64,000 nucleotides of DNA. It comes from DASWJQ01 sp036397095 (GTDB lineage: Bacteria > Chloroflexota > Anaerolineae > Anaerolineales > E44-bin32). The first letter of the stretch is position 1. Each line of letters begins with the position of its first letter. The DNA is taken from NCBI GenBank assembly GCA_036397095.1, contig DASWJQ010000111.1, forward strand, positions 62,001 to 126,000, written 5' to 3'. The notes below the pieces were generated by a model. That model searched no databases and was not told the DNA's origin. It saw nothing but the letters and a program-made list of their open reading frames with translations. This document shows positions 46,207 to 54,028 of the stretch, piece after piece. The position numbers and the translations under genes were made by a program.

Positions 46207-47469
46207 ATGGACAGCGACGCTCGCCAGGACCTACGCCGCCGCCTGACCCGCTTGGGCCGGCGGCGTTCCGCGGCGGCCAGCAGCCAGCCGCCACGCCAGG
46301 CCGAGCGCCAGCTCGCCTTTGATGGCGGGGTCCTCATAGAAACCGACATGGGCCCCGCCTACCGGGTCGAGCGCCGGTTTCCGATCGATTTCGAGCACGG
46401 CAGAGGGCGGCTGGCCGATGTGTTGGCCTTCAATCAGTCGCCCGAGCTGGCGGCGCAAGTGGCTGGCAGCCCGGGCCTGGCCGGAGTGCCAGTCGGTCAA
46501 TTGGCTTTCCTCGACACGGAAACAACAGGCCTGGCTGGCGGAGCCGGCACCCTGATCTTCCTCGTGGGGGTCGGACGCTTTGTCGACGACAGTTTTGTGC
46601 TGCGTCAGTACTTCTTGCGCGATCCGGTTGAAGAAGAGGGCATGCTGGAAGCGTTGCGGAATGACCTGGAGGCGGCGGCTGGCTTTGTCACTTTCAACGG
46701 CCGGTCATTTGATCTACCGCTGTTGGAAAACCGCTATGTGATCGGTCTGCGCCGGCGCTGGGCGTTGACGGGCTGGCCCCACTTGGACTTGCTGCCGCCG
46801 GCGCGGCGTCTGTGGCGGCGCCAATTGCCAAACTGCGCCTTGTCGACCATCGAACAGCATGTGCTGGGCATCGCACGCTCAGAAGCTGATGTCCCGGGCG
46901 CCGAAATCCCTGGCATGTACCTGGATTACTTGCGGACCGGTGATGCTTCGCCGTTGGCGCGGGTGGTGTACCACAATGAAATCGATATCCTGTCGTTGGT
47001 TGGGCTGGCGCATGAGGTGCTGGCGCGACACCAGCCGCCCGATCCGGAACGGCTGACGGCTTCGGAGGCCTTGGGTGTGGCCCGCTGGCATGCGCGGGCC
47101 GGCCGGGCAGGGCGGGCGTTGACGGCCTACCGGGCGGCGACGCGCGCCGAACGGGCGGATGAGGTTCACAGCGAGGCGCTGCGCCTTTTGTCCTTCCAAT
47201 TGAAGGCAGGCGGCCAGTTCGATGAGGCGCTTGAAACATGGCGGACTTGGCACAAGTCCGACCGCCACGACCCGCGACCGTGCATTGAGTTGGCCAAGTA
47301 TTTCGAGTGGCGGACGAAGGATCTGGAGCAAGCCACCCACTGGGCGAAGGAAGCGCTCGTCAGCCTGACGCACTGGGAAGAGGATTGGCGCCGGCAGCAG
47401 CAGTGGGCCGAGGTGGAGCACAGGCTTGCCCGGTTGAAGCGAAAACAAGCAGCGGATGGCGCTGGCTAA
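46207..47469 (+). CDS. YprB-like RNase H-fold exonuclease with TPR tail
   Basis: 420 residues. The nuclease core (about 95-285) has the DEDD-type acidic residues in AFLDTETTGLAGG, FVTFNGRSFDLPLLENR and the final YHNEIDILSLVGL; CALSTIEQHVLGI lies between. This matches the YprB/RNase_H_2 group often fused or linked to helicases. The C-terminal 130 residues form TPR-like helical hairpins (ARWHARAGRAGRALTAYRAA). Nucleic-acid processing is likely; the substrate is unknown. Confidence 0.85.
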   Translation: MDSDARQDLRRRLTRLGRRRSAAASSQPPRQAERQLAFDGGVLIETDMGPAYRVERRFPIDFEHGRGRLADVLAFNQSPELAAQVAGSPGLAGVPVGQLAFLDTETTGLAGGAGTLIFLVGVGRFVDDSFVLRQYFLRDPVEEEGMLEALRNDLEAAAGFVTFNGRSFDLPLLENRYVIGLRRRWALTGWPHLDLLPPARRLWRRQLPNCALSTIEQHVLGIARSEADVPGAEIPGMYLDYLRTGDASPLARVVYHNEIDILSLVGLAHEVLARHQPPDPERLTASEALGVARWHARAGRAGRALTAYRAATRAERADEVHSEALRLLSFQLKAGGQFDEALETWRTWHKSDRHDPRPCIELAKYFEWRTKDLEQATHWAKEALVSLTHWEEDWRRQQQWAEVEHRLARLKRKQAADGAG

Positions 47470-47529
47470 GGTAGCCACAAAGGCTCGAAGGGTACAAAGG
47501 AACCGATTAGGAACACTAAGGAAACCATT

Positions 47530-47557
47530 TCTCGGCAATCAGCTCTCAGCTATCAGC
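47530..47557 (+). repeat. Heptamer repeat, TCAGC type
   Basis: Four tandem 7-bp units: TCTCGGC AATCAGC TCTCAGC TATCAGC. The same family of units appears at 57586-57613. The surrounding convergent gap (47470-47640) also holds CCACAAAGG near 47473 and its inverted copy near 47622-47632, and no gene. Confidence 0.65.
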
Positions 47558-47640
47558 ACCCTCCCAACTTCTGAGAGTTAACAGCTCTTCTTTGTGTTGC
47601 CACCTTCCCGCTTGCTGAGCTTTGCGCCTTTGTGGTTCCC

Positions 47641-48609
47641 TCAAGCAGCGCTTTCGATCTCGCGGCGGACGGCCTGATACAGGCTTTCTGCCTTGAGTTC
47701 GTTGAGGGTGTAGCAGGGGGCGCCCAGGCTGTCGGCCAGCCGGCGGGCAAGGCCCTGGTCGAAGGCAGCGTGTTCCATATTGATCACCACCGAACGGATC
47801 GAGGCGGACTCGATTTGATAGGCGATGGTATGGGCTTCCTCCTGCGGCGGCAGATCCCCCATCGATACATTTCCGGCCCCGTCCGTCAGCAGGATCAGCA
47901 GCGGCATCACGTCCGGATACAGCGTTTGCTGCTGCCGCAGCAGTTCATAAGCCAGATTGAGCCCGGCCGAGAGCGGCGTCTTGCCGCCAACCGGTATGTC
48001 TTGCAGTGCCTTGCGGGCCAGTTCGACAGAGTTGGTCGGCGGCAGCACGGTCACGGCCCGGTCCTTCTGGAAGACGATCAGGCCAACCCGGTCGCGGCGT
48101 TGGTAGGCGTCGGTCAACAGAGACAGAATGGCGCCCTTGGTGGCCGACATTCGCTCGGCGACCGCCATCGACCAGGAAGCGTCGACAACGAACAAGATCA
48201 GGTTGGCTGCTTTGCGCATCCGCACCTTGCGCTGCAAATCCGAGCGGTGGATAGCAACGGCCTTGTCGCCCATCTCTGCGGCGCGGCGTTGTTGGAAGGG
48301 AGCAGCCGCCCGCAGAGTGGCGTCAAACGCCAGGTCATCGGTGCGGCCGCTGGCCGGGCGCGATAGGATGTACCGTCCGCGCTTGCGGTCGGTGCGGGTG
48401 CGCGTGCGGCGGCCGCTCTGGCGGCGGGTCATGCGGTCGAGTGGGTTGTACAGAGGACGGGGTTCGAACGCTTCGCCGACCTTGACCTGCTCGCCGCCCT
48501 CCCACCATTCGGCGTCGAGCGATTCACCGGCCGATTGGCGGGTGGGCTGGCTGCGGCCCAGGTCGGGACTATCGGGGGCTACTTCGCCGCGGCCGCCCTC
48601 AGGCTGGTC
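47641..48609 (-). CDS. VWA-domain half of a ChlD-type chelatase, expressed by -1 frameshift
   Basis: This reading frame has no good start of its own: the first ATG is at 48432 without ribosome site, and the frame is open back to the A-run at 48610-48618, where it meets the AAA+ frame one base out of register. The 322 residues begin DQPEGGRGEVAPDS, carry the basic stretch RTRTRTDRKRGRYI and a VWA domain (from about 135) with MIDAS residues in VVDASWSMA, a Thr in VGGKTPLSAGL and LLTDGAGN. Joined to the AAA+ half it gives a 689-residue protein of the size and order of ChlD/BchD-type magnesium or cobalt chelatase subunits. Confidence 0.8.
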   Translation of the reverse strand, partial: DQPEGGRGEVAPDSPDLGRSQPTRQSAGESLDAEWWEGGEQVKVGEAFEPRPLYNPLDRMTRRQSGRRTRTRTDRKRGRYILSRPASGRTDDLAFDATLRAAAPFQQRRAAEMGDKAVAIHRSDLQRKVRMRKAANLILFVVDASWSMAVAERMSATKGAILSLLTDAYQRRDRVGLIVFQKDRAVTVLPPTNSVELARKALQDIPVGGKTPLSAGLNLAYELLRQQQTLYPDVMPLLILLTDGAGNVSMGDLPPQEEAHTIAYQIESASIRSVVINMEHAAFDQGLARRLADSLGAPCYTLNELKAESLYQAVRREIESAA

Positions 48610-49709
48610 TTTTTTTTTGCGCCGGTCTCGCCTTCCGCGCCGGCGGCTTGGTTCGCCTGCGGTTCCTGGTCGCTGTTCTGCGACTGGATCTGATCGATAC
48701 GTTCCTGCAGCTCATTGAAGGTGACTTCGGTCTGTTGGAACGGGCCGCGGCGCAGGCGGTGCGGGAGCGCCAGTTCGGCCGCCAGGGCAATGTCGCGCTG
48801 GCTGATGCGATGACGGCCTTCGTAGGCGGCATGAGCCCGGGCCGCCTTGAGGATCACCAGGTCGGCGCGGTGGCCGTCGACTTGCAGGGAAGCGGTCAGC
48901 GCAGCGATCGAAAGTAGGTCCTGGTCGCGGTACTGCACCGAGTCGAGCAGTTGGCGGGCGTTGGCAATCTCCTGCGACAACTGCTGCTCCTGGGGCAGCC
49001 ACCGGGCACGGAAGGCCTCCGAGTCCGATTCGAACTCCAGGTTGCGCTGCATAATGGCGACCCGGTCTTCCGGACGGGAAAGGCCGCGGATTTCAACCGA
49101 CAGGGCGAAACGGTCGAGCAACTGGGGCCGCAAGTCGCCCTCTTCGGGGTTCATGGTGCCGACCAGGATATAGCGTGCGGGATGGGAGAACGAGATTCCT
49201 TCGCGCTCGACGATGTTCATGCCCAGCGCCGCCGAGTCGAGCAGCACGTCAACGACGTGATCGTCAAGCAGATTGACCTCGTCGATGTAGAGCAGGCCCC
49301 GGTTGGCTGCTGCCAACACGCCCGGCTCGAAGTGACGTTCGCCTTCCTTAATAGCCCGCTCGATATCGAGCGTGCCGACCACTCGGTCTTCGGTGGCCGA
49401 GACCGGCAGGTCAACAAACGAGGTCGGCCGCATTTCGACGGGAAGCTTCTCGCCCCGGCGAACCCGCTCGCGGCACTCGGTGCAGTAGCTGGAAGGTTCG
49501 TTGGGATCGCAGCCAAAGCGGCAGTCAGCGACAACCGGCACCTGTGGCAGCAGTTCGGCCAGGGCGCGGGCGGCCGTCGATTTGGCCGTGCCGCGCTCGC
49601 CGCGGATCAGCACGCCGCCGATGCGCGGATTGATGGCGTTCAAGATCAATGCACGCCGCATCCGCTCCTGGCCAACGATCGCCGTGAAGGGAAATACGCT
49701 TCGCATCAT
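48579..49709 (-). CDS. ChlI/BchI-type AAA+ chelatase ATPase (frame 0 product)
   Basis: 376 residues ending in TAG at 48579. VFPFTAIVGQERMRRALIL, Walker A RGERGTAKSTAAR, a Cys-containing insert RFGCDPNEPSSYCTECR, Walker B LLYIDEVNLLDDHVVD, sensor 1 ILVGTMNPEEGDLRPQLLDR and the C-terminal lid are typical of the ChlI subunit of metal chelatases. After an acidic Gln/Asn-rich linker the frame enters AAA AAA AAG and stops 10 codons later. So the gene can give a ChlI-length protein by normal reading and a ChlD-like fusion by slipping. A TATAAT 11 nt upstream of the first ATG suggests a nearly leaderless message. No chelatase large subunit gene is in the window. Confidence 0.9.
   Translation of the reverse strand: MMRSVFPFTAIVGQERMRRALILNAINPRIGGVLIRGERGTAKSTAARALAELLPQVPVVADCRFGCDPNEPSSYCTECRERVRRGEKLPVEMRPTSFVDLPVSATEDRVVGTLDIERAIKEGERHFEPGVLAAANRGLLYIDEVNLLDDHVVDVLLDSAALGMNIVEREGISFSHPARYILVGTMNPEEGDLRPQLLDRFALSVEIRGLSRPEDRVAIMQRNLEFESDSEAFRARWLPQEQQLSQEIANARQLLDSVQYRDQDLLSIAALTASLQVDGHRADLVILKAARAHAAYEGRHRISQRDIALAAELALPHRLRRGPFQQTEVTFNELQERIDQIQSQNSDQEPQANQAAGAEGETGAKKKTSLRAAAAK
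48609..48618 (-). promoter_or_regulatory. Probable programmed -1 frameshift site
   Basis: On the minus strand frame 0 reads GCA AAA AAA AAG ACC; the slippery core A-AAA-AAG is the one used in dnaX. A -1 slip continues as AAA AAA GAC CAG into the VWA frame. Upstream GGAAGG about 12 nt before the A-run could act as a stimulatory Shine-Dalgarno, and downstream GCGGCC can pair with GGCCGC (on the transcript) to form a stem. Confidence 0.75.
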
Positions 49710-49720
49710 GGTCGGGGCGC

Positions 49721-49726
49721 ATTATA
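49721..49726 (-). promoter_or_regulatory. -10 box TATAAT for the chelatase gene
   Basis: Minus-strand TATAAT that ends 11 nt before the ATG at 49709; the leader would be about 5 nt. Confidence 0.5.
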
Positions 49727-49791
49727 CCGGAAGCGAGTTTTGGCGATGGCAGGTCGTGGCAAGGCGTGTTGCCGAAGGCTGGTCCGACCGT

Positions 49792-49797
49792 TATAAT
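49792..49797 (+). promoter_or_regulatory. -10 box TATAAT for the S1-domain gene
   Basis: TATAAT 16 nt before the ATG at 49814. The expected leader is about 10 nt and carries no Shine-Dalgarno. The divergent chelatase promoter is about 65 bp away. Confidence 0.5.
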
Positions 49798-49813
49798 GCT
49801 GCAATCTTCTGAA

Positions 49814-51157
49814 ATGGAGCGTGCCCAGTCTATGTTCGAGAGTGAAGAAAAGGTAAGCCAGGAGAATCCAGCCGCCGAGAATGGCGCCGAGGCGGTGCAC
49901 CCGATGCTTCTGCTCCTGGAGAGCGAAGCCTATGACGTCGAAACGCCGCGTCGGGGCGAGATTCGCAAGGGTGTAATCGCCCGCTTGGGCGAGAACGACA
50001 TGCTGGTCGACATCGGGGCCAAATCCGAAGGGATGGTCGCCAGCAACGAACTCGATCAGATGCCAGCCGAAGCCCGCGCCGCACTCAAGGTCGGCGACGA
50101 GATCACGGTCTACGTCGTCCGGACCGGCGAGCGCGACGGCGTCATCACCTTGTCGCTGCTTAAGGCCGAGGAAGAGAAGGACTGGGAGCTGGCCGAAGAA
50201 TTGCTCAAGTCGGAAGAGAACTACGAGGGGGAGGTCGACGGATTCAATAAGGGCGGACTGATCGTCAAGGTTGGGCGGCTGCGCGGCTTCGTGCCGGCGT
50301 CGCAAGTCAGCCTTTCCCGCCGGCGTCGGGCTGGCGGCGAAACCCCCGAGGAGCGCTGGGGGGAAATGGTCACCGAACCGATTGTCGTTAAGGTGATCGA
50401 AGTCGATCGGCGCCGCAACCGGCTGATCCTGTCCGAGCGGGAAGCGGCGCGCGAGGCCCGCGACATGCTCAAAGAGCGGCTGATCGAAGAATTGAAGCCG
50501 GGCGAAATCCGCACCGGTCACGTGATCAGCCTGGCTGACTTTGGTGCCTTTGTCGATATCGGCGGGGCCGATGGTCTGGTCCACACCTCCGAGTTGTCCT
50601 GGAAGCGGGTTAACCACCCCAGCGACATCCTGGAGGTTGGCCAGGAGGTCCAGGTGAAGGTTCTTGATCTGGACCTGGAGCGCAAGCGCATCAGCCTATC
50701 CTTGCGCGAGCTGGAAGCCGATCCGTGGGATGAAATCGCGGCCAGGTTTAAGGAAGGAATGCTGGTCGAAGGCATGATCACCAAACTGACCAAGTTTGGC
50801 GCTTTCGCCCGTCTGGCCGAGACCGATGACTACGAAGTCGAGGGCTTGATCCACATCTCCGAGCTGGCCAACCACCGCATCGAGCATCCGCGCGAAGTGG
50901 TCAGCGAAGGCGAAACGTTGACGCTGCGGGTGATCAATGTCGAGCCTGACCGCCGGCGCATTGGCCTGAGCCTGAGCAAGGTTGACTCCCAGGAATTCGC
51001 CGAGAAGGACTGGGAATCGGCAATGGAAGACCTGGAGCCTGGGGCCGAAGCCGCGTCCGAGGCTGAGGTGGAAGTTGAAGTCGAGGCCGAGGCCGAGGTC
51101 GTGGACTTCGACGCCGAACTCGAGGCCGAGGATCCTGGCGGGGGCGACGAGGACTAG
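49814..51157 (+). CDS. rpsA: Ribosomal protein S1-like protein with four S1 domains
   Basis: 447 residues from ATG 49814 (ATG 49832 is an alternative). Four S1 OB folds are visible at about 50-120, 135-210, 222-300 and 308-390. Domains three and four are the best: VISLADFGAFVDIGGADGLV with HTSELSW, and ITKLTKFGAFARL with HISELAN. The C terminus is a strongly acidic tail rich in Glu-Ala-Glu. S1 proteins bind mRNA on the 30S subunit and help initiation on messages without strong ribosome sites; that is relevant here because many genes in the window look leaderless. A terminator follows at 51176. Confidence 0.87.
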   Translation: MERAQSMFESEEKVSQENPAAENGAEAVHPMLLLLESEAYDVETPRRGEIRKGVIARLGENDMLVDIGAKSEGMVASNELDQMPAEARAALKVGDEITVYVVRTGERDGVITLSLLKAEEEKDWELAEELLKSEENYEGEVDGFNKGGLIVKVGRLRGFVPASQVSLSRRRRAGGETPEERWGEMVTEPIVVKVIEVDRRRNRLILSEREAAREARDMLKERLIEELKPGEIRTGHVISLADFGAFVDIGGADGLVHTSELSWKRVNHPSDILEVGQEVQVKVLDLDLERKRISLSLRELEADPWDEIAARFKEGMLVEGMITKLTKFGAFARLAETDDYEVEGLIHISELANHRIEHPREVVSEGETLTLRVINVEPDRRRIGLSLSKVDSQEFAEKDWESAMEDLEPGAEAASEAEVEVEVEAEAEVVDFDAELEAEDPGGGDED

Positions 51158-51175
51158 ACTCGACTCTGCTGGCTG

Positions 51176-51210
51176 CCGGGCGAACCCAAAGGTCCGCCCG
51201 GTTTGCTTTC
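51176..51210 (+). terminator. Intrinsic terminator after the S1 gene
   Basis: CCGGGCG / CGCCCGG stem with a 12-nt loop, then TTTGCTTTC. The U-tract is interrupted, so strength is moderate. Confidence 0.6.
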
Positions 51211-51348
51211 CGGACCGTATCCACCCTAGGTACCCCTGCACCCACGCTAACAACACGTTAACCTAGGCGAAAGACGACCTTTGGTAGAATCATGACCAAG
51301 TTGGTCGTTTAGCTGCGACCGCAGGCACTGTTGGTGGAGGTTTCCCAA

Positions 51349-53853
51349 GTGGCCGACGACAAGATGCAGCGCTTTACTCAGCGAGCAAGGCGTGTTCTCA
51401 GCTTGGCACACGAAGAAGCTGAGCGCATGCACCACAACTACATCGGCACCGAGCACTTGCTGCTCGGGCTGATTCGCGAGGAAGGTGGCGTCGCCGGCAG
51501 GGTCCTGCGTGAGCTGGGTCTCGACCCGGCACGGGTTAAGGAGATGGTCGAGCGGCTTTCGGGTATCGGCCGTCACGCCGGCGGCCGCATTGAGCTGGCA
51601 CCCGGTACCGAGCAAGTGCTCCAGCTGGCCATCGAAGAGGCCCGCCGTATGGGCCATCATTACATCGGCACGGAGCACCTGCTGCTGGGCATGGTGCGGC
51701 AGGATGAAGGCGTGGGCCTGGATGTACTGCGCCGCTTGGGCGTGACCCCCGAACAAATTCGGCGCCAAACCCGGCGCATCCTGCAGGAGAGCCCGAGCCG
51801 GCGGTCGTCGCAGCCAAGCCGGCGCAGCCGCGGCAGCAGCAAGTCGGAAGCCAAGACCCCCTTGCTGGACCAATTGGCGACCGACCTGACGGATCTGGCG
51901 GGCGAAGGCAAGCTCGATCCTGTGATTGGTCGCGAGACCGAGATCGAGCGGGTCATCCAGATCCTGGCCCGCCGCACCAAGAACAATCCGGCTCTCATCG
52001 GGGAGCCCGGCGTCGGCAAGACGGCCATCGTCGAGGGATTGGCTCAGCGGATTGTGGCCAGTGAGATCCCGGACCCATTGCTGGACAAACGTGTCCTGCA
52101 GTTGGATGTCGGATCACTGGTCGCCGGCACGATGTACCGGGGCCAGTTCGAAGAGCGCCTCAAGCGGGTCATCGAAGAGCTCAAGGCGACGACTGCCATC
52201 CTGTTTATCGACGAGGTCCACATGCTGGTCGGGGCTGGCTCGGCCGGGTCATCGGTCGATGCCGCCAACATCCTCAAGCCGGCGTTGTCGCGCGGTGAAT
52301 TGCAGGTGATCGGCGCCACGACAATGGATGAGTACCGCAAGTACATCGAGAGCGATGCCGCCCTCGAACGCCGCTTCCAACCGGTGATGGTCGAAGAGCC
52401 TTCGATTGAAGAAACCATCAGCATCCTGCGCGGCGTCAAGCGACCTTACGAGGAGCACCACAACCTCAAGATTACGGACGAGGCGATCGAGGCGGCGGCC
52501 ACACTTTCGGCGCGCTACGTTACCGAGCGCTTCCTGCCAGATAAGGCGATCGATTTGATTGACGAGTCGGCTTCGCGGGTGCGCATGTACAAGAGCCCTG
52601 AGGCCAAGACGATGCGCACCATGATCAGCAAGCTGCGCGAAACCCGCGAGGCGCACCAGCAGGCGATGGATGAGGCTCGTTATGACGACGCTCAGGAGCT
52701 GATGGACCGCCAGGCCGGCCTCGAAGAACAACTTGAGGGGCTGCGTGGCGGCTGGTCCGATACGGACAAGCGCAGCGAACTGGTGGCCGAGGATATTGCC
52801 GAGGTCGTTTCGATGTGGACCGGCGTACCGGTCATGCAGATTGCCCACGAAGAGTCCGCGCGTCTGCTCGAAATGGAGCAGGCGCTGCACGAACGCATTG
52901 TCGGTCAGGACGAGGCCATCGAGGCCATCTCCAAGGCCGTGCGCCGCTCGCGGGCCGGCTTGAAAGACCCCCACCGGCCGATCGGGTCATTTATTTTCTT
53001 GGGCCCAACCGGCGTCGGCAAGACCGAGTTGACCAAGGCCCTGGCCGAGTTCATCTTCGGCTCCGAAGATGCCCTGGTCCAGATCGACATGTCGGAGTTC
53101 ATGGAACGGCACAACATCAGCCGCCTGGTCGGCGCGCCCCCCGGCTATGTCGGCTACGAAGAGGCCGGGCAGTTGACCGAAGCCATCCGGCGCCGGCCGT
53201 ACTCGATCGTGGTTTTCGACGAAATTGAGAAGGCCCATCCGGAAGCGCACAACATGCTCCTGCAGATCATGGAAGAGGGGCAGCTGACCGATGCCCGCGG
53301 CCGGCGGGTTGATTTCCGCAATGCGATCGTGGTCATGACGTCCAACATAGGTGCCGAACTGATCCAACGCCAGACCAGCATCGGTTTCAACTTGAAGCAA
53401 GCCGATGATGGCGAGGAGATCGGCTACTCGGAAATGCGGCGCAAGCTGATGGATGCGCTGCGCAAGGTGTTCCGGCCGGAGTTTATCAACAGGGTGGACG
53501 CCATCATTGTGTTCCATGCGCTGACCAAGGGCCAAATTGTGTCGATCGTCGATCTTGAGATCGCCAAGGTGGCCGCCCGCCTGACCGACCAGGACCTCGA
53601 CATCCGGCTAACGGATGCCGCCAAACGCGTGCTGGCCGACGCGGGTTACGATCCCGAAATGGGCGCCCGCCCGCTCAAGCGAGTCATTCAGCGAGAGATT
53701 GAGGACCGGCTGTCAGATGCCTTGTTGGCCTCCCGCTTCGAACCCGGCGATCGGATTTTGATCGACGCCGACGGCGACGAGTTGGTGCTGCGCAAGGATG
53801 AAGCCGCGGCGGAGCCCGACGAAGAGCCACAACAGGCGATCCCGGCCGGCTGA
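51349..53853 (+). CDS. clpC: ATP-dependent protease ATPase subunit ClpC
   Basis: 834 residues from a GTG at 51349 with GGAGG eight bases upstream (ATG 51364 is an alternative). Two Clp N repeats (RVLSLAHEEAERMHHNYIGT and VLQLAIEEARRMGHHYIGT, each within 20 residues), AAA1 GEPGVGKTAIVEGLA, a short middle region with a UVR-like motif EARYDDAQELMDRQAGLEEQ, AAA2 GPTGVGKTELTKA. The short middle domain separates it from ClpB. ClpC unfolds substrates for ClpP; no clpP, mcsB or ctsR is adjacent. TAGAAT at 51285-51290 may be the -10. Confidence 0.94.
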   Translation: MADDKMQRFTQRARRVLSLAHEEAERMHHNYIGTEHLLLGLIREEGGVAGRVLRELGLDPARVKEMVERLSGIGRHAGGRIELAPGTEQVLQLAIEEARRMGHHYIGTEHLLLGMVRQDEGVGLDVLRRLGVTPEQIRRQTRRILQESPSRRSSQPSRRSRGSSKSEAKTPLLDQLATDLTDLAGEGKLDPVIGRETEIERVIQILARRTKNNPALIGEPGVGKTAIVEGLAQRIVASEIPDPLLDKRVLQLDVGSLVAGTMYRGQFEERLKRVIEELKATTAILFIDEVHMLVGAGSAGSSVDAANILKPALSRGELQVIGATTMDEYRKYIESDAALERRFQPVMVEEPSIEETISILRGVKRPYEEHHNLKITDEAIEAAATLSARYVTERFLPDKAIDLIDESASRVRMYKSPEAKTMRTMISKLRETREAHQQAMDEARYDDAQELMDRQAGLEEQLEGLRGGWSDTDKRSELVAEDIAEVVSMWTGVPVMQIAHEESARLLEMEQALHERIVGQDEAIEAISKAVRRSRAGLKDPHRPIGSFIFLGPTGVGKTELTKALAEFIFGSEDALVQIDMSEFMERHNISRLVGAPPGYVGYEEAGQLTEAIRRRPYSIVVFDEIEKAHPEAHNMLLQIMEEGQLTDARGRRVDFRNAIVVMTSNIGAELIQRQTSIGFNLKQADDGEEIGYSEMRRKLMDALRKVFRPEFINRVDAIIVFHALTKGQIVSIVDLEIAKVAARLTDQDLDIRLTDAAKRVLADAGYDPEMGARPLKRVIQREIEDRLSDALLASRFEPGDRILIDADGDELVLRKDEAAAEPDEEPQQAIPAG

Positions 53854-53881
53854 CCCGACTGGTCGGCGAAAGAAAGAAGAC

Positions 53882-53913
53882 GGGCCGTCTCGAAGAGACG
53901 GCCCCGTTCTTTT
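53882..53913 (+). terminator. Intrinsic terminator after clpC
   Basis: Perfect 10-bp stem GGGCCGTCTC / GAGACGGCCC with loop GAA, followed by CGTTCTTTT. Confidence 0.8.
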
Positions 53914-53922
53914 CCGGACCAC

Positions 53923-53952
53923 TGTAGGGACGTTGTATACAACGTCCCTACA
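53923..53952. repeat. Extragenic palindrome, copy 2 (perfect)
   Basis: A perfect 30-bp palindrome; the left half is TGTAGGGACGTTGTA and the right half its exact complement. It lies between the clpC terminator and the radA promoter and shares its core with 39484-39515. Confidence 0.8.
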
Positions 53953-54006
53953 CGCTTTCACGCGCAAAGTGCAGGTCCTATTGCGCGCTCGTGGATCGTC
54001 CGGTTC

Positions 54007-54012
54007 TATAAT
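54007..54012 (+). promoter_or_regulatory. -10 box TATAAT for radA
   Basis: TATAAT that includes the first two bases of an in-frame ATG (54011). Because transcription must start downstream, this ATG is unlikely to be used; the GTG at 54029 with GGCGGAGG before it fits better. Confidence 0.5.
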
Positions 54013-54028
54013 GGCCGGCGGAGGAATC

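Noticed and set aside
48430..48432. Independent start for the VWA protein at the ATG 48432
   Set aside because: There is no ribosome site, it would cut off a meaningful upstream part of the same frame, and the frame is open exactly back to the slippery A-run.
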